Shown in pieces: positions 39,501 to 48,615 of a DNA stretch of 64,000 bases. Under the pieces are notes generated by a model, which was not told the origin of the DNA, did not search any database, and was given only the letters and a program-made list of their open reading frames with translations. The DNA lies in NCBI RefSeq assembly GCF_007860105.1, contig NZ_SJPU01000001.1, positions 1,532,118-1,596,117 of the forward strand. The letters run 5' to 3'. Source of the stretch: Allorhodopirellula heiligendammensis. Its GTDB lineage: Bacteria; Planctomycetota; Planctomycetia; Pirellulales; Pirellulaceae. The translations under genes and the position numbers were made by a program. Within the stretch, counting starts at the first letter, position 1. Each line of letters starts with the position of its first letter.

Positions 39501-39612
39501 GGTGGGTGGTCGGGCGGTTACGATTGGTCGGGCAGATTCTCATTACGAGTGAGTTCGCCATCTCACGGACTCTCCCCCCACTGCGTTCGGGGAGGATGAA
39601 GTCACGCAAACG

Positions 39613-39688
39613 CTTGTGCCATAGGAAGAGGCTCGTGCCGTAGGAACAGGCTCGTGCCGCAGGAAGAGGTTCGTGCCGCAGGAAGAGA
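39613..39688. repeat. Four tandem copies of a 19-base unit
   Basis: Units begin at 39613, 39632, 39651 and 39670, each close to CTCGTGCCGCAGGAAGAGG; neighbours differ at two to four bases. The array lies 113 bases after nnrD and 74 bases before the ABC gene. There are no spacers, so it is not CRISPR. Confidence 0.85.
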
Positions 39689-39761
39689 AACGTGCGCGAG
39701 TTCAAAACGGGGCATCCTCAGAATCGGGTTTCCGCTGCGATTGACGATCCGCTAAGATCGC

Positions 39762-40790
39762 GTGGTTCGTTGTTCCTATTTGCCAAAGAAGTCCACTTTG
39801 ATTTCCACGCCGCCCCCCGCGATCTCTGTGAAGGACTTGCGTAAAAGCTACCCGCAACCGGGAGCCGGTTGGGGATTTGGTGGCGGGGCAGTCAAGCAAC
39901 ACGTGGCGCTCGACGGGATCACCTTTGAACTGCAGCAGGGCGAGCGTCTTGCATACCTCGGGCCGAACGGAGCCGGCAAAACGACGATGATTCGTTGTCT
40001 TTCCGGACGTGCCCAAGCGGACTCAGGGACGATCGATATGCTCGGGCAACGGGTCCAGCGGACTTCACCCCGCGATATGCTGGGACTCGTCCCCCAAGAA
40101 ATCGCGTTGTACGCGGATCTCACGACGCGCGAAAATCTATTTGCGTTTGGCCGTTTTCATGGTCTGCGAGGCTCGACACTTAAACGTCAAGTCGACTGGG
40201 CGTTGAAGTGGACGGGGCTGGCTGATCGCGGTGACGAACTCGTTGCCACGTTTTCGGGAGGGATGAAACGTCGCATCAATCTGGCCTGTGGCGTCTTGCA
40301 CGAGCCCGAAGTGCTGTTGCTTGACGAACCCAGCGTGGGTGTCGATCCCCAGAGCCGTGAACGGATCTTTCTTATGCTGGACCAACTCAGCGAGCGCGGC
40401 ACTTCGATCTTATTGACGACCCATCATCTCGATGAAGCGGAAACACAGTGCGACCGGATCGTGATTGCCGATCATGGTCGCGTCGTGGCTGCGGGCACAT
40501 TTGACGAATTGCTGCGGCAAACGATTGGCGTCGATCGCGTGGTTCGCATTCAACTTGAGCAACCCTTGCGAGGCCACGGCAACGAGCCACTGGCGACCAG
40601 CGGTGTCAGGTTGTCGGCGACACCGGGGGAGTCTCATGTCACTGCGAAGGTGTCTGAGATCGCCGTCGGCTTGCCCCGTCTGATCGAAGCTGTTGGAGCG
40701 GCGAGATATACCGTCGCGGACGTCGAAGTGCACAGTCCTACACTGCATCACGTGTTTTTGCATCTCACTGGTCGCGAGCTCAGGGATTGA
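39762..40790 (+). CDS. ABC transporter ATP-binding subunit
   Basis: A 342-residue NBD of the ABC-2 exporter type. It shows [16 protein letters not shown] (Walker A), the Q-loop [16 protein letters not shown], the signature [30 protein letters not shown] (Walker B) and the switch [15 protein letters not shown]-terminal extension of about 90 residues ([21 protein letters not shown]) is common in NatA/CcmA-like subunits. The start is uncertain: GTG 39762 is the earliest, and TTG 39798 would begin closer to the conserved domain. The permease gene starts 8 bases downstream, so the two form an operon. Substrate unknown. Confidence 0.9.
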   Translation: MVRCSYLPKKSTLISTPPPAISVKDLRKSYPQPGAGWGFGGGAVKQHVALDGITFELQQGERLAYLGPNGAGKTTMIRCLSGRAQADSGTIDMLGQRVQRTSPRDMLGLVPQEIALYADLTTRENLFAFGRFHGLRGSTLKRQVDWALKWTGLADRGDELVATFSGGMKRRINLACGVLHEPEVLLLDEPSVGVDPQSRERIFLMLDQLSERGTSILLTTHHLDEAETQCDRIVIADHGRVVAAGTFDELLRQTIGVDRVVRIQLEQPLRGHGNEPLATSGVRLSATPGESHVTAKVSEIAVGLPRLIEAVGAARYTVADVEVHSPTLHHVFLHLTGRELRD

Positions 40791-40797
40791 ACGATCT

Positions 40798-42090
40798 GTG
40801 ATTTGGAAAGTAATTGAAATTCATCTGCGTCGCCTCCGCCATAATCGAGTGGAGTGGTTGTTGACGTTCGTAGTGCCTATCGCCTTCTTCAGTATTTTTG
40901 CGTGGATCTTCACCCATGGGGTGGGGACAACACCGAAAGTCAAAGTGGCGCTCGTCAATGCGGCGGGATCTGATCGTTGCCAAGAGATTCTTGACCAACT
41001 CAGTGAGAGCGAGGGGCTGCGAGTGATGCCGGGACCGGACGAAACGTCGGTGCTCGATCGGCAGGCCGCGGAAACGATGGTTCGCCGCGGCATTGCGACG
41101 ATCGCCGTAGTGCTTGATATCGATAACGATCAGCTGTCCGCTGAATTGCTCAATGATTCTTCCGACAAAGTCGCCAGCCAAGTGGTGACGGCCCTGGTCA
41201 CGCAGGCGGTGATCGGCGAGGCAATGCCCACGACTGTGCGGGCAGAGGGTCCGGCGGGATCACTGATAGGGGAACCAACCGAAGCGCGTACAGGAAATCC
41301 TGTACCGAAAAAAGAGACTGCCACTCAAGACGACACCACCCAAGACGACAGAGAGTTCGCTCAGTTCGTGCGCAACGTCGCGGCGACATCCAGACCCGGA
41401 TCACAGCCGGGCACCCCTTCCGCAGATCCGCCGCTGTTAGCAGCGCCCAGGATTGAGGTCGTCAATATTCTCGGGCAAGGCAAATCGAATCCAGTTGTCA
41501 GCGTCTATGCCGCTGGGATTGCGGTCATGTTCTTGCTCTTCAACGCCTCCACCGGTGGAGGCGTGTTGCTGGAAGAGCGTGAGAACCAGACGCTCGAGCG
41601 TCTGTTGGCCACGCAGATGACCATGGATCAGTTGTTGTTAGGCAAGTGGTTTTACCTGACCTTGTTAGGCTGTGTGCAGGTCACGGTGATGTTCTTGTGG
41701 GCCCAACTCGTCTTTGGGTTGGATCTACTCGGGCATCTCGATGGTTTTGCCATCATGACGCTGGCGACAGCTTCAGCCGCGGCTTCGTTTGGTTTGTTTT
41801 TAGCGACCTTGTGCCGGACACGTGGTCAACTCGGCGGCCTCTCCGTGATTGCCATCCTCACCATGAGCGCTTTGGGCGGCTCGATGGTGCCTCGCTACGT
41901 GATGAGCGAGTCGTTGCAGCAAGCGGGTTTGTGGACATTCAACGCGTGGGCGCTCGATGGCTACGACAAAGTCTTTTGGCGTGAGCTTCCCGTGGGCGAA
42001 CTCGGACCCCAGCTCACGGTGTTGTTGGCAGCTGCGTTCGGATTGCTGGTAGCCGCCCGCGTGCTGGCGATTCGCTGGGAGACTGCGTGA
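40798..42090 (+). CDS. ABC-2 type transporter permease
   Basis: About 430 residues from GTG 40798 (MIWKVIEIHLRRL), chosen because it falls just after the ATPase gene; the frame is open further upstream. There is one N-terminal helix (WLLTFVVPIAFFSIFAWIF), a large extracytoplasmic loop of about 210 residues containing VALVNAAG and a VVLDIDNDQ pattern typical of ABC-2/NatB-like exporters, then five C-terminal helices with LLEERENQTLERLLATQMTMDQLLLGK, the cytoplasmic coupling segment. A polar low-complexity stretch (about 185-225) interrupts the loop. It should form an exporter with the preceding ATPase. Confidence 0.87.
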   Translation: MIWKVIEIHLRRLRHNRVEWLLTFVVPIAFFSIFAWIFTHGVGTTPKVKVALVNAAGSDRCQEILDQLSESEGLRVMPGPDETSVLDRQAAETMVRRGIATIAVVLDIDNDQLSAELLNDSSDKVASQVVTALVTQAVIGEAMPTTVRAEGPAGSLIGEPTEARTGNPVPKKETATQDDTTQDDREFAQFVRNVAATSRPGSQPGTPSADPPLLAAPRIEVVNILGQGKSNPVVSVYAAGIAVMFLLFNASTGGGVLLEERENQTLERLLATQMTMDQLLLGKWFYLTLLGCVQVTVMFLWAQLVFGLDLLGHLDGFAIMTLATASAAASFGLFLATLCRTRGQLGGLSVIAILTMSALGGSMVPRYVMSESLQQAGLWTFNAWALDGYDKVFWRELPVGELGPQLTVLLAAAFGLLVAARVLAIRWETA

Positions 42091-42145
42091 GTCGGTACTG
42101 CGGACAGGATGGCCGTGGACCCATGCGCGACGGTTACCTGTGCAA

Positions 42146-42397
42146 TTAACCGGAGTACTTTTCGAGCAGCTTCGCCACGGCAGCAGGATCATCGGCGGCT
42201 CGCAGATCCTCGATCTGTTTCTCGGAAACGCCAATTTTTTCTAAATGACTGGCCAGCCGCTTCCAGACCGTCTCTCGCTTTTTGCCCTCGCTGAGATACA
42301 GATCCGTGACCGCCTCGGAGGCCTTTTGCAGACCGATCACGTCGCGATTCTGGTAGTAATTGCGAATGATCTTTTCTTGATGCGGTGTGCGATTCAT
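42146..42397 (-). CDS. Small conserved planctomycete protein
   Basis: An 83-residue soluble protein: MNRTPHQEKIIRNYYQN, then a predicted helical segment (IGLQKASEAVTDLYL), GKKRETVWKRLASHLEK and an acidic C-terminus (IEDLRAADDPAAVAKLL). I recognise no domain. Its start overlaps the stop of the upstream lipoprotein gene by 4 bases on the minus strand, so they are probably co-translated. The compact, charged, all-helical character and the coupling argue that it is real despite its size. Confidence 0.7.
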   Translation of the reverse strand: MNRTPHQEKIIRNYYQNRDVIGLQKASEAVTDLYLSEGKKRETVWKRLASHLEKIGVSEKQIEDLRAADDPAAVAKLLEKYSG

Positions 42398-42633
42398 CGC
42401 TGATTCAACTTTTCTTCGGCGCGGGCGGCGCGGAGTGCGGCTGCTTCACGTGGCAGCTTGAACTCAGGCCCCGCTGGGAAATACTGGACATCGTCCTGTA
42501 AATAGTACGGGCTCGGCAGCGTTTGACCATTCAGGGATGTTTGACAGCCTGTGGTAGCAGCCAGAATCGTCGTCAGGGTGGTCAGCGCCACTACAGTGGT
42601 CACATTTCGTCGTAGATTCATGATATTTGTCAT
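42394..42633 (-). CDS. Small lipoprotein
   Basis: From ATG 42633, with an AAAGGCG-type ribosome site upstream, the product has 79 residues. A signal peptide (RRNVTTVVALTTLTTILAA) ends in ATTGC, a good lipobox, so the mature protein of about 50 residues should be membrane-anchored. The remainder (SLNGQTLPSPYYLQDDVQYFPAGPEFKLPREAA) is polar and is followed by a charged helix. I have no function. The gene is upstream of, and overlaps, the 83-residue gene and is convergent with the ABC exporter. Confidence 0.7.
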   Translation of the reverse strand: MTNIMNLRRNVTTVVALTTLTTILAATTGCQTSLNGQTLPSPYYLQDDVQYFPAGPEFKLPREAAALRAARAEEKLNQR

Positions 42634-42903
42634 CGTGGTACGCCTTTTGCGCGATTCAGGTCCAGCCAATCGGTGGCACAATCGTTATCGGCGGCATAAC
42701 CCGGCTAACTTCACTGGATTCTTCGGAAATCGAGTGTTTCTCGATCTGACGTGGACGTGCTATCGTAGTGGGTGAGGATCTCGGTAGCTGGGGACCATTG
42801 CCCCGAGCGAGAAAATCGGTCACGGACGGGACCGCGGTCCCCTCCTACGAATCTTGAGACACCTATCCCGTCTTCGTCCCAGGCATCCTGACCAGGCTGT
42901 GCT

Positions 42904-43956
42904 ATGAACTTTCCTTCCATCGACCGCCGCCGATTTCTGCACGCCCTCGCCGCGGGCGGTTGCGTCGCGGCCGCCCAGGCGGTTCCCAACACGGCCAACG
43001 CTGCGATTCCAAAACCCAAGTGGCTGGAGGCGATCAACCGTGGTCTGGAGTATCTGGCCAGCAAACAGTCCTCACGTGGCCAGTGGAACACGACCGTTTA
43101 CCCGACTGCGATGGCGGCGTTATCCGGAACGGCTCTGATCGCCAGTGGGAGCACGACGACGCAGGGCCCGTACGCCCGCCAGATCGCTCGAGCTGCGGAT
43201 TTCATTATTAGCAAATCCCGCGGAAATGGCTTGATTGGCGACCCACAAACCGATGCGCGATACACGTATGGCCACGGCTTTTCGATGCTGTTTCTGTCGC
43301 AGGTCCTCGGCGAAGAAGGACTGCTCGACCGTCGGGAGGAAATCGTCGACGTGCTCAGCCGAGCGGTTCAATTCAGTGGAAACGCTCAAACCGCCGCTGG
43401 CGGGTGGGGCTACGTGTCAGCCAAGGAGGGCAATGATTTTGACGAGGGTAGCACCACCATTACGCAGGTTCAGGGACTGCGAGGCTGTCGCAATGCGGGG
43501 ATTCCTGTCAGTGGTGAGGTGATTGAGAAGGCGAAGGAATACATCTATCGCTGTCAAAACCCAGACGGCGGGATCAGCTACAGTAGCCGGCAAACGGGCA
43601 GCAGCCGACCAGCGATCACGGCGGCGGCTCTGGCGGCGCTCTACAACGCGGGCGATTACGACAGTGAGCAAGTGCCCGAGATGCTGGCCTACACCAAGGA
43701 ATCCCTGCACGATCTTGGTGACGCAGGCGCTGCGTTTGGCCACTGGCACTACACCTATCTCTACTACAGCCAAGTGGTCTACCGGCAAGGCGATCAGGAG
43801 TGGTTCCCGTTTCGCGACCGGCTGTACGATCGTATTTCGGCTGAGCAACAACCTGATGGCTCGTGGACTGGCCCGATTCACCCGGTGTACATCACCGCGT
43901 GTAACCTCACGATGCTGCAACTCGACCGCGGCTTTCTGCCGATCTATCAGCGGTGA
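42904..43956 (+). CDS. Exported squalene-cyclase/prenyltransferase-like (alpha-alpha toroid) protein
   Basis: A 350-residue protein with a Tat-type leader (IDRRRFLHALAAGG, then an Ala-rich stretch ending NAAIP). The mature part repeats the helical pairs of the terpenoid-cyclase/prenyltransferase toroid fold: GLEYLASKQSSRGQWNTT, YTYGHGFSMLFLSQVLGE, AGGWGYVSAKEGNDFDEGSTTITQVQGLRGCRNAG, YRCQNPDGGISYSS, FGHWHYTYLYYSQVVY and DRISAEQQPDGSWTG. The QW-like motifs are present but the DXDD catalytic motif of squalene-hopene cyclase is not, so it is probably not a cyclase. Similar exported toroid proteins are common in planctomycetes, without known function. Confidence 0.85.
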   Translation: MNFPSIDRRRFLHALAAGGCVAAAQAVPNTANAAIPKPKWLEAINRGLEYLASKQSSRGQWNTTVYPTAMAALSGTALIASGSTTTQGPYARQIARAADFIISKSRGNGLIGDPQTDARYTYGHGFSMLFLSQVLGEEGLLDRREEIVDVLSRAVQFSGNAQTAAGGWGYVSAKEGNDFDEGSTTITQVQGLRGCRNAGIPVSGEVIEKAKEYIYRCQNPDGGISYSSRQTGSSRPAITAAALAALYNAGDYDSEQVPEMLAYTKESLHDLGDAGAAFGHWHYTYLYYSQVVYRQGDQEWFPFRDRLYDRISAEQQPDGSWTGPIHPVYITACNLTMLQLDRGFLPIYQR

Positions 43957-43967
43957 CTCACAAAGTT

Positions 43968-43996
43968 CAAAAAAATCATCTGACTTGACTTTTTTG
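43968..43996. terminator. Possible weak AT-rich terminator hairpin
   Basis: CAAAAAA-TCA and TGA-CTTTTTTG arms (43968-43979 and 43986-43996) form an imperfect stem ending in T residues just after the toroid-protein gene. The stem is AT-rich, so it is only a candidate. Confidence 0.3.
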
Positions 43997-44057
43997 TCTC
44001 AAGTTTGCTAACCCCACGGCTAACGCATTGCGTGCGTTAACAGATTGTTGAAAAACT

Positions 44058-44155
44058 GAGCCGAGACGCGTGAGCGGTCGGGCCGGCGATCATGCCCGCT
44101 GCCTGGCGGCTCTCGATCGCGATCATGCCGGGGGCCTTGCGGCTCTCGGCTCACG
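44058..44155. repeat. GAGCCGAGACGCG repeat family, copy 1 (longest)
   Basis: Begins GAGCCGAGACGCGTGAGCGG and ends with TCTCGGCTCACG, so its ends are partly inverted copies. GGCTCTCG-type pieces recur inside. Related shorter copies start at 46112 and 59318. Confidence 0.6.
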
Positions 44156-44249
44156 ATCGTGGCAATCAACAGTCTGTTTTGAATTTATCACTGTGGGAGC
44201 GTCTCATCGCGTTGCCAGCCGTGTCCGGGTCTGAGGCCGTGATCATCAC

Positions 44250-46070
44250 ATGACAAAGCAAATCCAAGCGGGCGATGGCCCGAGTCACCTCGCCATGAAC
44301 GCTGCAAAGCTCTTGTTTGCACGCATTGGTGGAGGGCGTTGTGTGCGAGCGATGTCCCGGCTGAACACATGGGTGGCGGCTCCACAGAAGGCGGGTTCAG
44401 ACGAGAAAGTAGCGCCAGCCTACGTGCATTTTCGCCGCCTGCGCGCCGTCGCGGGAATCCTCCTAGTATGCGTTTGCAGTCCAGTGCCGCTGATCGCCCA
44501 GACGTCTCCGACGGCGTCGTCGCCGAGGCGGATACCCGTACGCGGCTACTCTGCGCCCAGCAGTGCCGATTCACGGATACTCAAAGAGAAGCCAGGCGTG
44601 CAGCCGGGCCGTGTCACCAGCGTTGAGATTCGAAACGCGGATGGCGAGGTCATGGACTCCGAGTTGGCCGAAGGCGAGTATTTCATGGGAGCGGCACCAT
44701 TGCCGATCGCAGTCGGACAATCCCTCCCCACCCGCATGGCCTCGTCACCGTCGATGGCGTTGGAGTCACCATTCTTGGACGACCCCGAAGTCATCGTTGG
44801 GGAGGAATACGCCGACCCCGAGGTGTTGGAGTTCGACGAGTACTCTGATTTCGAGGGCAGTCAGATGTTCGGCGACTCGATTGACGGCGGATGCGATGCT
44901 TGCGACGCAGCCACCACAGGAGTCTGTGACTCGTGTCGCTATGGAGATGGTTACTACGGGCCATATGATGCGCGAGTCGAACACCTGGCAAGATTCTTGG
45001 CACACCCGCTTGCCGGATTTTGGGCGCGTGCCGAATACGCCAACTTAACCCTCGATGGGCAAGGTGCACCGCCGTTGGTGACGACTGGCGATCCAGGCAC
45101 CCCGTTAGCAAACGCGGGTGTCCTGGGGCAATCGGGGACGCGAACGCTCTATGGCGGCAACGAACTGGGGGACGGCAGTCGCTCGGGTGGTCGCTTTGAA
45201 ATCGGTCGCTATTTTGGTGCCTCCGGGCTCGGTTTATCCGCATCGATTCTATTCGCCGACGATGTCGACGATCAGTTTTCTGCGGACTCCTCCACCTATG
45301 CCATTTTGGCCCGCCCCTATGTGGATGTCTCTCCGGGTGGGATGGGTAGCGATGCTGACCTCGTGAGTTTTCCCGCCCAGTATGCCGGTAGTGTCAACGT
45401 GCAGTCGTCAACGCAGTTCGCTGCCGGAGATGTACTGTTGCGAGCGATGTTAATCAGCCGGGCGGATCGGCAACTCGAAAGTCTGGTGGGCTACACGTAC
45501 CTCCAGCTCGACGATGATCTGAACATCAGTGACTCGACCCGGATCCTCGGCAGTAGCAGCGGACTGGGCATCGGCACATTGATCGATCGCACCGACCGCT
45601 TCCAAGCGACCAACCGGTTTAACGGAGCCGCATTCGGTGTTCGTACCGAAACCAGCTGGGGACGCTGGTCACTGGCGTCGATGTTGAAGCTCGGCATCGG
45701 CCGAACCAGTTCGACCGTGAAGGCTTACGGTCTAACGCGAACGACCGGTCCTGCGGTCGATATTCAGAACGGTGGACTGTTGGTGCAAAGCAGCAATATG
45801 GGTTCACGAGACTATAGCGAGTTTGCAGTCTCACCCGAGTTGCGGTTAATGCTCAGCCGCCAACTGCCCTACGGTTGGAACGCTTCGGTGGGATACCACT
45901 TTCTCTACCTCAGCCGGGTGCTGCGAGCGGGCGAGCAAATCGATCCTTACCTGAACCTGACGCAGGCCAGTCCCGGCGGTCTGCAAGGCTTCGCATCGCC
46001 TCGGCCTGACGTTTACTACAGTGACCTCACCGCCAACGCAATCACGTTTGGCGTGATGCGTAATTTCTAA
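44250..46070 (+). CDS. BBP7-type outer-membrane beta-barrel protein
   Basis: The 606 residues match the planctomycete BBP7-type outer-membrane barrel family. A signal-peptide-like stretch (RLRAVAGILLVCVCSPVPLIAQ) lies unusually far in, at about 63-84, so translation may start later, for example at GTG near 44424. Next come a variable acidic region and a short Cys-rich block (CDACDAATTGVCDSC, about 214-228). The barrel follows from about 245 (FWARAEYANLTLDGQGAPP, GGRFEIGRYFGASGLGLSASILF, LRAMLISRADRQLESLVGYTYLQLDDDL, VRTETSWGRWSLASMLKLGIG) and closes with LTANAITFGVMRNF, a C-terminal aromatic residue usual for outer-membrane insertion. Confidence 0.85.
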   Translation: MTKQIQAGDGPSHLAMNAAKLLFARIGGGRCVRAMSRLNTWVAAPQKAGSDEKVAPAYVHFRRLRAVAGILLVCVCSPVPLIAQTSPTASSPRRIPVRGYSAPSSADSRILKEKPGVQPGRVTSVEIRNADGEVMDSELAEGEYFMGAAPLPIAVGQSLPTRMASSPSMALESPFLDDPEVIVGEEYADPEVLEFDEYSDFEGSQMFGDSIDGGCDACDAATTGVCDSCRYGDGYYGPYDARVEHLARFLAHPLAGFWARAEYANLTLDGQGAPPLVTTGDPGTPLANAGVLGQSGTRTLYGGNELGDGSRSGGRFEIGRYFGASGLGLSASILFADDVDDQFSADSSTYAILARPYVDVSPGGMGSDADLVSFPAQYAGSVNVQSSTQFAAGDVLLRAMLISRADRQLESLVGYTYLQLDDDLNISDSTRILGSSSGLGIGTLIDRTDRFQATNRFNGAAFGVRTETSWGRWSLASMLKLGIGRTSSTVKAYGLTRTTGPAVDIQNGGLLVQSSNMGSRDYSEFAVSPELRLMLSRQLPYGWNASVGYHFLYLSRVLRAGEQIDPYLNLTQASPGGLQGFASPRPDVYYSDLTANAITFGVMRNF

Positions 46071-46111
46071 GTACAGACCCGAGCGGGAGCTCACTGGGAT
46101 GTCCTTCGAGT

Positions 46112-46160
46112 GAGCCGAGACGCGTAAGCGGCCGGGCTAGCGACGCTGCCTGGTGGCATT
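46112..46160. repeat. GAGCCGAGACGCG repeat family, copy 2
   Basis: Starts GAGCCGAGACGCGTAAGCGG and continues with GCTGCCTGGTGGCATTCGGC, which resembles the interior of the copy at 44058. It lies between the barrel gene and the M13 peptidase gene. Confidence 0.55.
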
Positions 46161-46286
46161 CGGCGCACCGCTGCGTCACACCCCAGTCCATGAAATCGAC
46201 GGCCCGTTACGTCTCCGGCAGAGTGCGGCCGTCGGATGAAACTCGCAGTTGATGAGAACCGCACACGATCGCGATCCGGCTACACG

Positions 46287-48383
46287 CTACCAAATGCGGA
46301 TGCGATTCTCCGGGGCAACGTAAAGTTTGTCGCTCTTATCGATGCCGAATGCCTCGTACCACTCATCCATGTTTCGCACGATGCCGTTAACGCGGTATTC
46401 GCTCGGGCTGTGAGGATCGGTGATCAAGCGTTTGCGAAGTTCTTGTTCGCGATACAATCGTCGCCAAATCTGTGACCAACCTAGGAAAAACCGTTGGTCT
46501 CCGGTGAGACCGTCGATGACCGGTGCTGCTTTGCCATCGAGAGACAGCTGGTAAGCGGCGTAGGCGACCGCGAGACCGCCCAGGTCACCGATGTTTTCGC
46601 CGAGCGTGAGTTCGCCGTTGACGTTCATATCTTCGAAAGGTTTGAATTGGTCGTATTGAGCGCTGAGGCCAGCGGCGCGTTTTTCAAACTCTTCGCGATC
46701 GGTCGGCGTCCACCAGTTGCGTAGGTTTCCATCGCCGTCGTATTTGCTGCCTTTGTCGTCGAAGCCATGGCTGAGTTCGTGACCGATGACAGCGCCGATG
46801 CCCCCGTAATTCACCGCATCGTCAGCGGCCATGTTGAAAAAGGGTGGCTGCAAAATCGCGGCGGGAAACACGATTTCGTTCATTGTGGGGTTGTAGTAGG
46901 CATTGATTGTTTGCGGCGTCATGTGCCATTCATTGCGATCGATCGGTCCCCCGAGTTTGTTCAGGTCGCGATCAAATTCGAACTTGGCCGCAGCAATCAT
47001 GTTGGTCGCGGGCGAGGCGTCGGTAATTGTCAGTTTCGAGTAGTCCTTCCACTCGTCGGGATAGCCGATCTTGGTGGTGAACTTGTCGAGTTTGACCTGG
47101 GCCTGCTTCTGAGTGCCCTTCCCCATCCACTCCCGGGTCTTGATCCGCTGGGCGAAGGCTGTCTTCAAGTTGTTGACCAACTCATTCATGCGGGCTTTCG
47201 CCTGCGGGGTGAAATGTTGTTCGACGTAGAGTTGGCCGACGACTTCGCCCAGGACCGCTCCCGTGCCATCGACCGCCCGCTTCCACATCGGTTGTTGTTC
47301 GTCGGTACCCGACACCGCTTTGCCATGGAATTCAAAATTTCGTCGCTCCAAGTCTTCCGTCAAGGCGGACGCGTAGGAATCCACGATGTGAAAGTCGAGA
47401 TAATGCTTCCATGCGTCCAGCGGCGTACCGGTGAGCACGGCATCGATTTCGGTAAAGAAACTGGGTTGGCGAACAACGAGGGCTGCTTGGTCTTTGATCT
47501 CGGCAGCCTCCAGCATTTGATTGACTGGGAACTCACTGACGAGCTCGTCGAGTTCGGCCATCGTTTTGCGATTATAGGTCGCGTCGGGGTCGCGGTTCTC
47601 CGTCTTGGTCCACTGTCGCTCGGCGATCTGTTTTTCGATTTCGAAGACCTGCTCGGCGGCTGCGGCGGGATCTTCTGTGCCGAGCACGCTGAGCATATCG
47701 GCGATGTAGGTCTTCAGTTCACTGCGCAGTTCGTTGTAGCGGGGCTCGTCCTCGAGATAGTAGTCGCGATCGGGCAGGGTCAGTCCCGACTGGGTTAGAT
47801 AAACGATGTACTCGTCGCTGTGTTTCGCATCGACACTGACATAGGGGGCGAGTGGTCCGTAGACGCCCCGCCGCACAAGTTTACCCATCGCGGTGGCGAG
47901 GTCTGCGGGGGATTCAATCCCATCAACGATTTTCAGAAGTGGCTGGATCGGTGTGATTCCTGCTTCATTGCGTTTTTTGACATCCAGCACGGAACGATAC
48001 ATGTCGCCCACCTTCTGACTGGGAGTGCCTGGGGCGGCATCCTCTTCCGCCGCAGCCTCGATCAGCGTGCGGACTTGTTCGCGAGTTTCATCATCGAGAA
48101 TGGTGAAGATTCCGTAGTTCGACTTGTCTGCAGGAATCGGGGTTTCATCCAACCATTTTTCGTTGGCGTAGGTATAGAAATTCTCGCCCGGCTTCACTGA
48201 TTCACTGAACAAGGACTGATCGATCCCTGAGACCTTGCCGGTGGCAGTTGCGTCCTCTGCAGTAACTTCTTCTGCGGATAGGCTGGGTGTGGATGGTAGA
48301 TAGCCCACGCTCATGCCAGCGAGCAGCGTTCCGGCTGCGATCGTACGAATGGCGCGAGGTGGTGGAAGCAGGTTTCGTTTCAT
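46287..48383 (-). CDS. M13 family zinc metallopeptidase (neprilysin/PepO-like)
   Basis: From ATG 48383 the protein has 698 residues, the usual M13 size. A signal peptide (TIAAGTLLAGMSVGYL) targets it to the periplasm or outside. The catalytic region has NPTMNEIVFPAAILQPPFF, GAVIGHELSHGFDDKGSKYDGDGN (HExxH zinc site) and ENIGDLGGLAVAYAAY (ENxxD third ligand region). The C-terminal motif CxxW is replaced by VRNMDEWYEAFGI with no Cys, as in several bacterial relatives. These enzymes cleave peptides of modest length. The frame is open to 48602 but that extension is atypical. Confidence 0.93.
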   Translation of the reverse strand: MKRNLLPPPRAIRTIAAGTLLAGMSVGYLPSTPSLSAEEVTAEDATATGKVSGIDQSLFSESVKPGENFYTYANEKWLDETPIPADKSNYGIFTILDDETREQVRTLIEAAAEEDAAPGTPSQKVGDMYRSVLDVKKRNEAGITPIQPLLKIVDGIESPADLATAMGKLVRRGVYGPLAPYVSVDAKHSDEYIVYLTQSGLTLPDRDYYLEDEPRYNELRSELKTYIADMLSVLGTEDPAAAAEQVFEIEKQIAERQWTKTENRDPDATYNRKTMAELDELVSEFPVNQMLEAAEIKDQAALVVRQPSFFTEIDAVLTGTPLDAWKHYLDFHIVDSYASALTEDLERRNFEFHGKAVSGTDEQQPMWKRAVDGTGAVLGEVVGQLYVEQHFTPQAKARMNELVNNLKTAFAQRIKTREWMGKGTQKQAQVKLDKFTTKIGYPDEWKDYSKLTITDASPATNMIAAAKFEFDRDLNKLGGPIDRNEWHMTPQTINAYYNPTMNEIVFPAAILQPPFFNMAADDAVNYGGIGAVIGHELSHGFDDKGSKYDGDGNLRNWWTPTDREEFEKRAAGLSAQYDQFKPFEDMNVNGELTLGENIGDLGGLAVAYAAYQLSLDGKAAPVIDGLTGDQRFFLGWSQIWRRLYREQELRKRLITDPHSPSEYRVNGIVRNMDEWYEAFGIDKSDKLYVAPENRIRIW

Positions 48384-48615
48384 AGCGGCATCGCGATCGG
48401 GAAAGAGGTCTTGGAAACGTTGCGGTCGTAATTTTGAGGCAATCTCGCTCCACTGCCCAGAGGGCTGTACCACCCTGCCCTGCCCCGTGGTTGGCGATGT
48501 GAGGAGGTTGAGGAAGCGTGGGCTGGGGATTCGGGGGCAGGCAGGAGGACTCTCGCTCGGTACGATGGATGGCTGGTTCCTGTTCCCCATCTCTATTTCC
48601 AACGCTTAAGTTCTC

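Noticed and set aside
39613-39688. Possible CRISPR array
   Set aside because: The 19-base units abut directly without spacers and there are no cas genes in the window.
46767-47798. 343-codon plus-strand frame antisense to the M13 peptidase
   Set aside because: A shadow of the peptidase gene produced by GC-rich codon use; no family resemblance.
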